NCBI GenBank assembly: GCA_002417685.1
Contig: DICP01000073.1
Location: 1 to 6,947 of the forward strand
Reading direction: 5' to 3'
Origin: Candidatus Mesolinea sp. UBA5823
GTDB lineage: Bacteria; Chloroflexota; Anaerolineae; Anaerolineales; Anaerolineaceae
Length of the DNA: 6,947 nt
Below the pieces are notes generated by a model. That model did no database searches. It had not been told where the DNA came from and worked only from the letters and a program-made list of their open reading frames with translations. Shown one piece after another: positions 5,896-6,947 of the stretch. Position numbers and translations under genes: made by a program. Positions within the stretch are counted from its first letter, which is position 1, and the number at the start of each line of letters is the position of its first letter.

Positions 5896-6947
5896 ATGCG
5901 CGCTGTTGATTTAATCATTAAAAAACGGGATAAGCTTGCGCTTACCAAAGGTGAGCTTGAATTTTTGGTTCAAGGCTATACCCAAGGCACAATCCCAGAT
6001 TATCAAATGGCAGCCTTTGCGATGGCGGTTACGCTGAATGGGATGACCCATCAGGAAACGACCGACCTTACAATGGCTATGGCGCACTCTGGCGAGATTC
6101 TAGACCTCAGCCAAGCAGCACCCATCGTAGTGGACAAGCATTCCACTGGTGGTGTAGGGGATAAAACGACCCTCACCGTTGCACCGCTTGTTGCTGCTTG
6201 CGGTTTACCGGTGGGGAAAATGTCTGGTCGTGGCTTAGGTTTTAGTGGTGGGACTATCGACAAGCTGGAATCAATCCCCGGGATTAAACTCGATCTAACC
6301 ACAGAAGAGTTTATCCACCAACTCAAAGAGATCGGCATTGTCTTGACCGGTCAAAGTGCGGACCTAGCACCAGCCGATGGTAAGCTTTACGCGCTGCGAG
6401 ACGTCACCGGTACGGTAGAATCCATTCCCCTCATCGCTTCCTCCATCATGAGCAAGAAAATCGCCGCAGGAGCGCATGCGATTGTTTTAGACGTCAAAGT
6501 AGGTAAAGGCGCATTTATGCCTACTTTAGAAAAGGCACGTGAACTTGCTGAGGAGATGGTTGCCATTGGAGGGCTCAGCGGCAGGCAAGTTATTGCTGTG
6601 CTTTCGCCTATGGACCAACCGCTGGGTAATGCTGTAGGAAATGTTCTCGAGCTCCGAGAAGCGGTTGAAATGCTGCACGGCGTAGGACCTGAGGATTACC
6701 GCTATCACTGCCTGCATATGGCTGCATATATGCTCATTTTAGGGCAGAAAGCACCTGATATAGAGACGGGCTTAGCTATGGCTGATCGAGCAATGCAAGA
6801 TGGCAGTGGTTGGTGGAAGTTCCGAGAGCTGGTAATCGCACAACATGGTGATGTGAGCTATGTTGACAACCTCGATAAACTGCCTATGGCTAAGTTTATC
6901 GAACCTATTTTGACTGAAAAAAGCGGCTGGGTAAACAGCGTAAACGC
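5896..6947 (+). CDS. pdp: Pyrimidine-nucleoside phosphorylase, 3' end cut by window
   Basis: This enzyme cleaves uridine, deoxyuridine or thymidine with phosphate to give the base and (deoxy)ribose 1-phosphate, in cytoplasmic nucleoside salvage. The first 350 codons are present; the family is about 430-440 residues, so most of the C-terminal domain lies outside. Visible motifs are the phosphate loop DKHSTGGVGDKT (Lys81, His82, Ser83), the family signature SGRGLGFSGGTIDKLESIPG (110-129), and YALRDVTGTVESIPLIASSIMSKK, giving the base-binding Arg168, Ser183 and Lys187 that match E. coli DeoA Arg171, Ser186 and Lys190. The signature has Phe116-Ser117 where His-Thr is usual. Substrate range (Pdp versus thymidine-specific DeoA) cannot be told from this, so the symbol is provisional. 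ATG 5896 follows jag by 12 nt with a weak AAGG at 5882-5885, probably as part of the same transcript. Confidence 0.92.
   Translation, partial: MRAVDLIIKKRDKLALTKGELEFLVQGYTQGTIPDYQMAAFAMAVTLNGMTHQETTDLTMAMAHSGEILDLSQAAPIVVDKHSTGGVGDKTTLTVAPLVAACGLPVGKMSGRGLGFSGGTIDKLESIPGIKLDLTTEEFIHQLKEIGIVLTGQSADLAPADGKLYALRDVTGTVESIPLIASSIMSKKIAAGAHAIVLDVKVGKGAFMPTLEKARELAEEMVAIGGLSGRQVIAVLSPMDQPLGNAVGNVLELREAVEMLHGVGPEDYRYHCLHMAAYMLILGQKAPDIETGLAMADRAMQDGSGWWKFRELVIAQHGDVSYVDNLDKLPMAKFIEPILTEKSGWVNSVN

Noticed and set aside
6241..6243. Loss of the catalytic histidine in the pyrimidine phosphorylase
   Set aside because: Residue offsets to E. coli DeoA (Arg171/Ser186/Lys190 equals Arg168/Ser183/Lys187) show that the active-site His85 corresponds to His82 in KHSTGG, which is present. 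The Phe replaces a different histidine.

Overview
The window reads as bacterial chromosome from a mesophile of moderate GC, most likely a Chloroflexota member (Anaerolineae-like). This assignment is an inference. It rests on the short Gram-positive-type YidC with no large periplasmic domain, the extended and Arg-rich L34, the mixture of lipoproteins and beta-propeller proteins, and the gene order. No 16S or other decisive marker is present. All eight recognised genes lie on the + strand, and I see no mobile element, CRISPR array, tRNA or rRNA.

Region 1 (1-2026): an outward-facing lipoprotein with a predicted beta-sandwich domain starts just behind a good sigma-70-type promoter (58-86). It is followed after 1 nt by mtaB, the tRNA t6A37 methylthiotransferase. 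The two are probably cotranscribed.

Region 2 (2027-2232): a 206-base gap holds a strong promoter (TTGACG-18-TAAAAT), an A-rich leader, a 10-bp hairpin just before the rpmH ribosome binding site, and a cryptic reading frame that continues mtaB's frame past its stop.

Region 3 (2233-5883): this is the classic rpmH-rnpA-yidD-yidC-jag(khpB) cluster, encoding ribosomal protein L34, RNase P protein, the YidD insertion factor, the YidC insertase and the KH/R3H RNA-binding protein. A lipoprotein consisting of an eight-bladed PQQ/BamB-like propeller is inserted between yidD and yidC. Genes overlap or sit a few bases apart (35-bp overlap rnpA/yidD, ATGA overlap yidD/propeller), which indicates one operon joining RNA processing, ribosome supply and membrane-protein insertion.

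Region 4 (5896-6947): a pyrimidine-nucleoside phosphorylase gene, cut by the window end after 350 codons, follows jag by 12 nt, where many bacteria have mnmE. dnaA is also absent from its common position next to rpmH.

The most interesting points are the propeller lipoprotein embedded in the insertase operon, the rpmH leader hairpin, a likely leaderless start for the first gene, and a KhpB whose KH GxxG loop has lost its second glycine.
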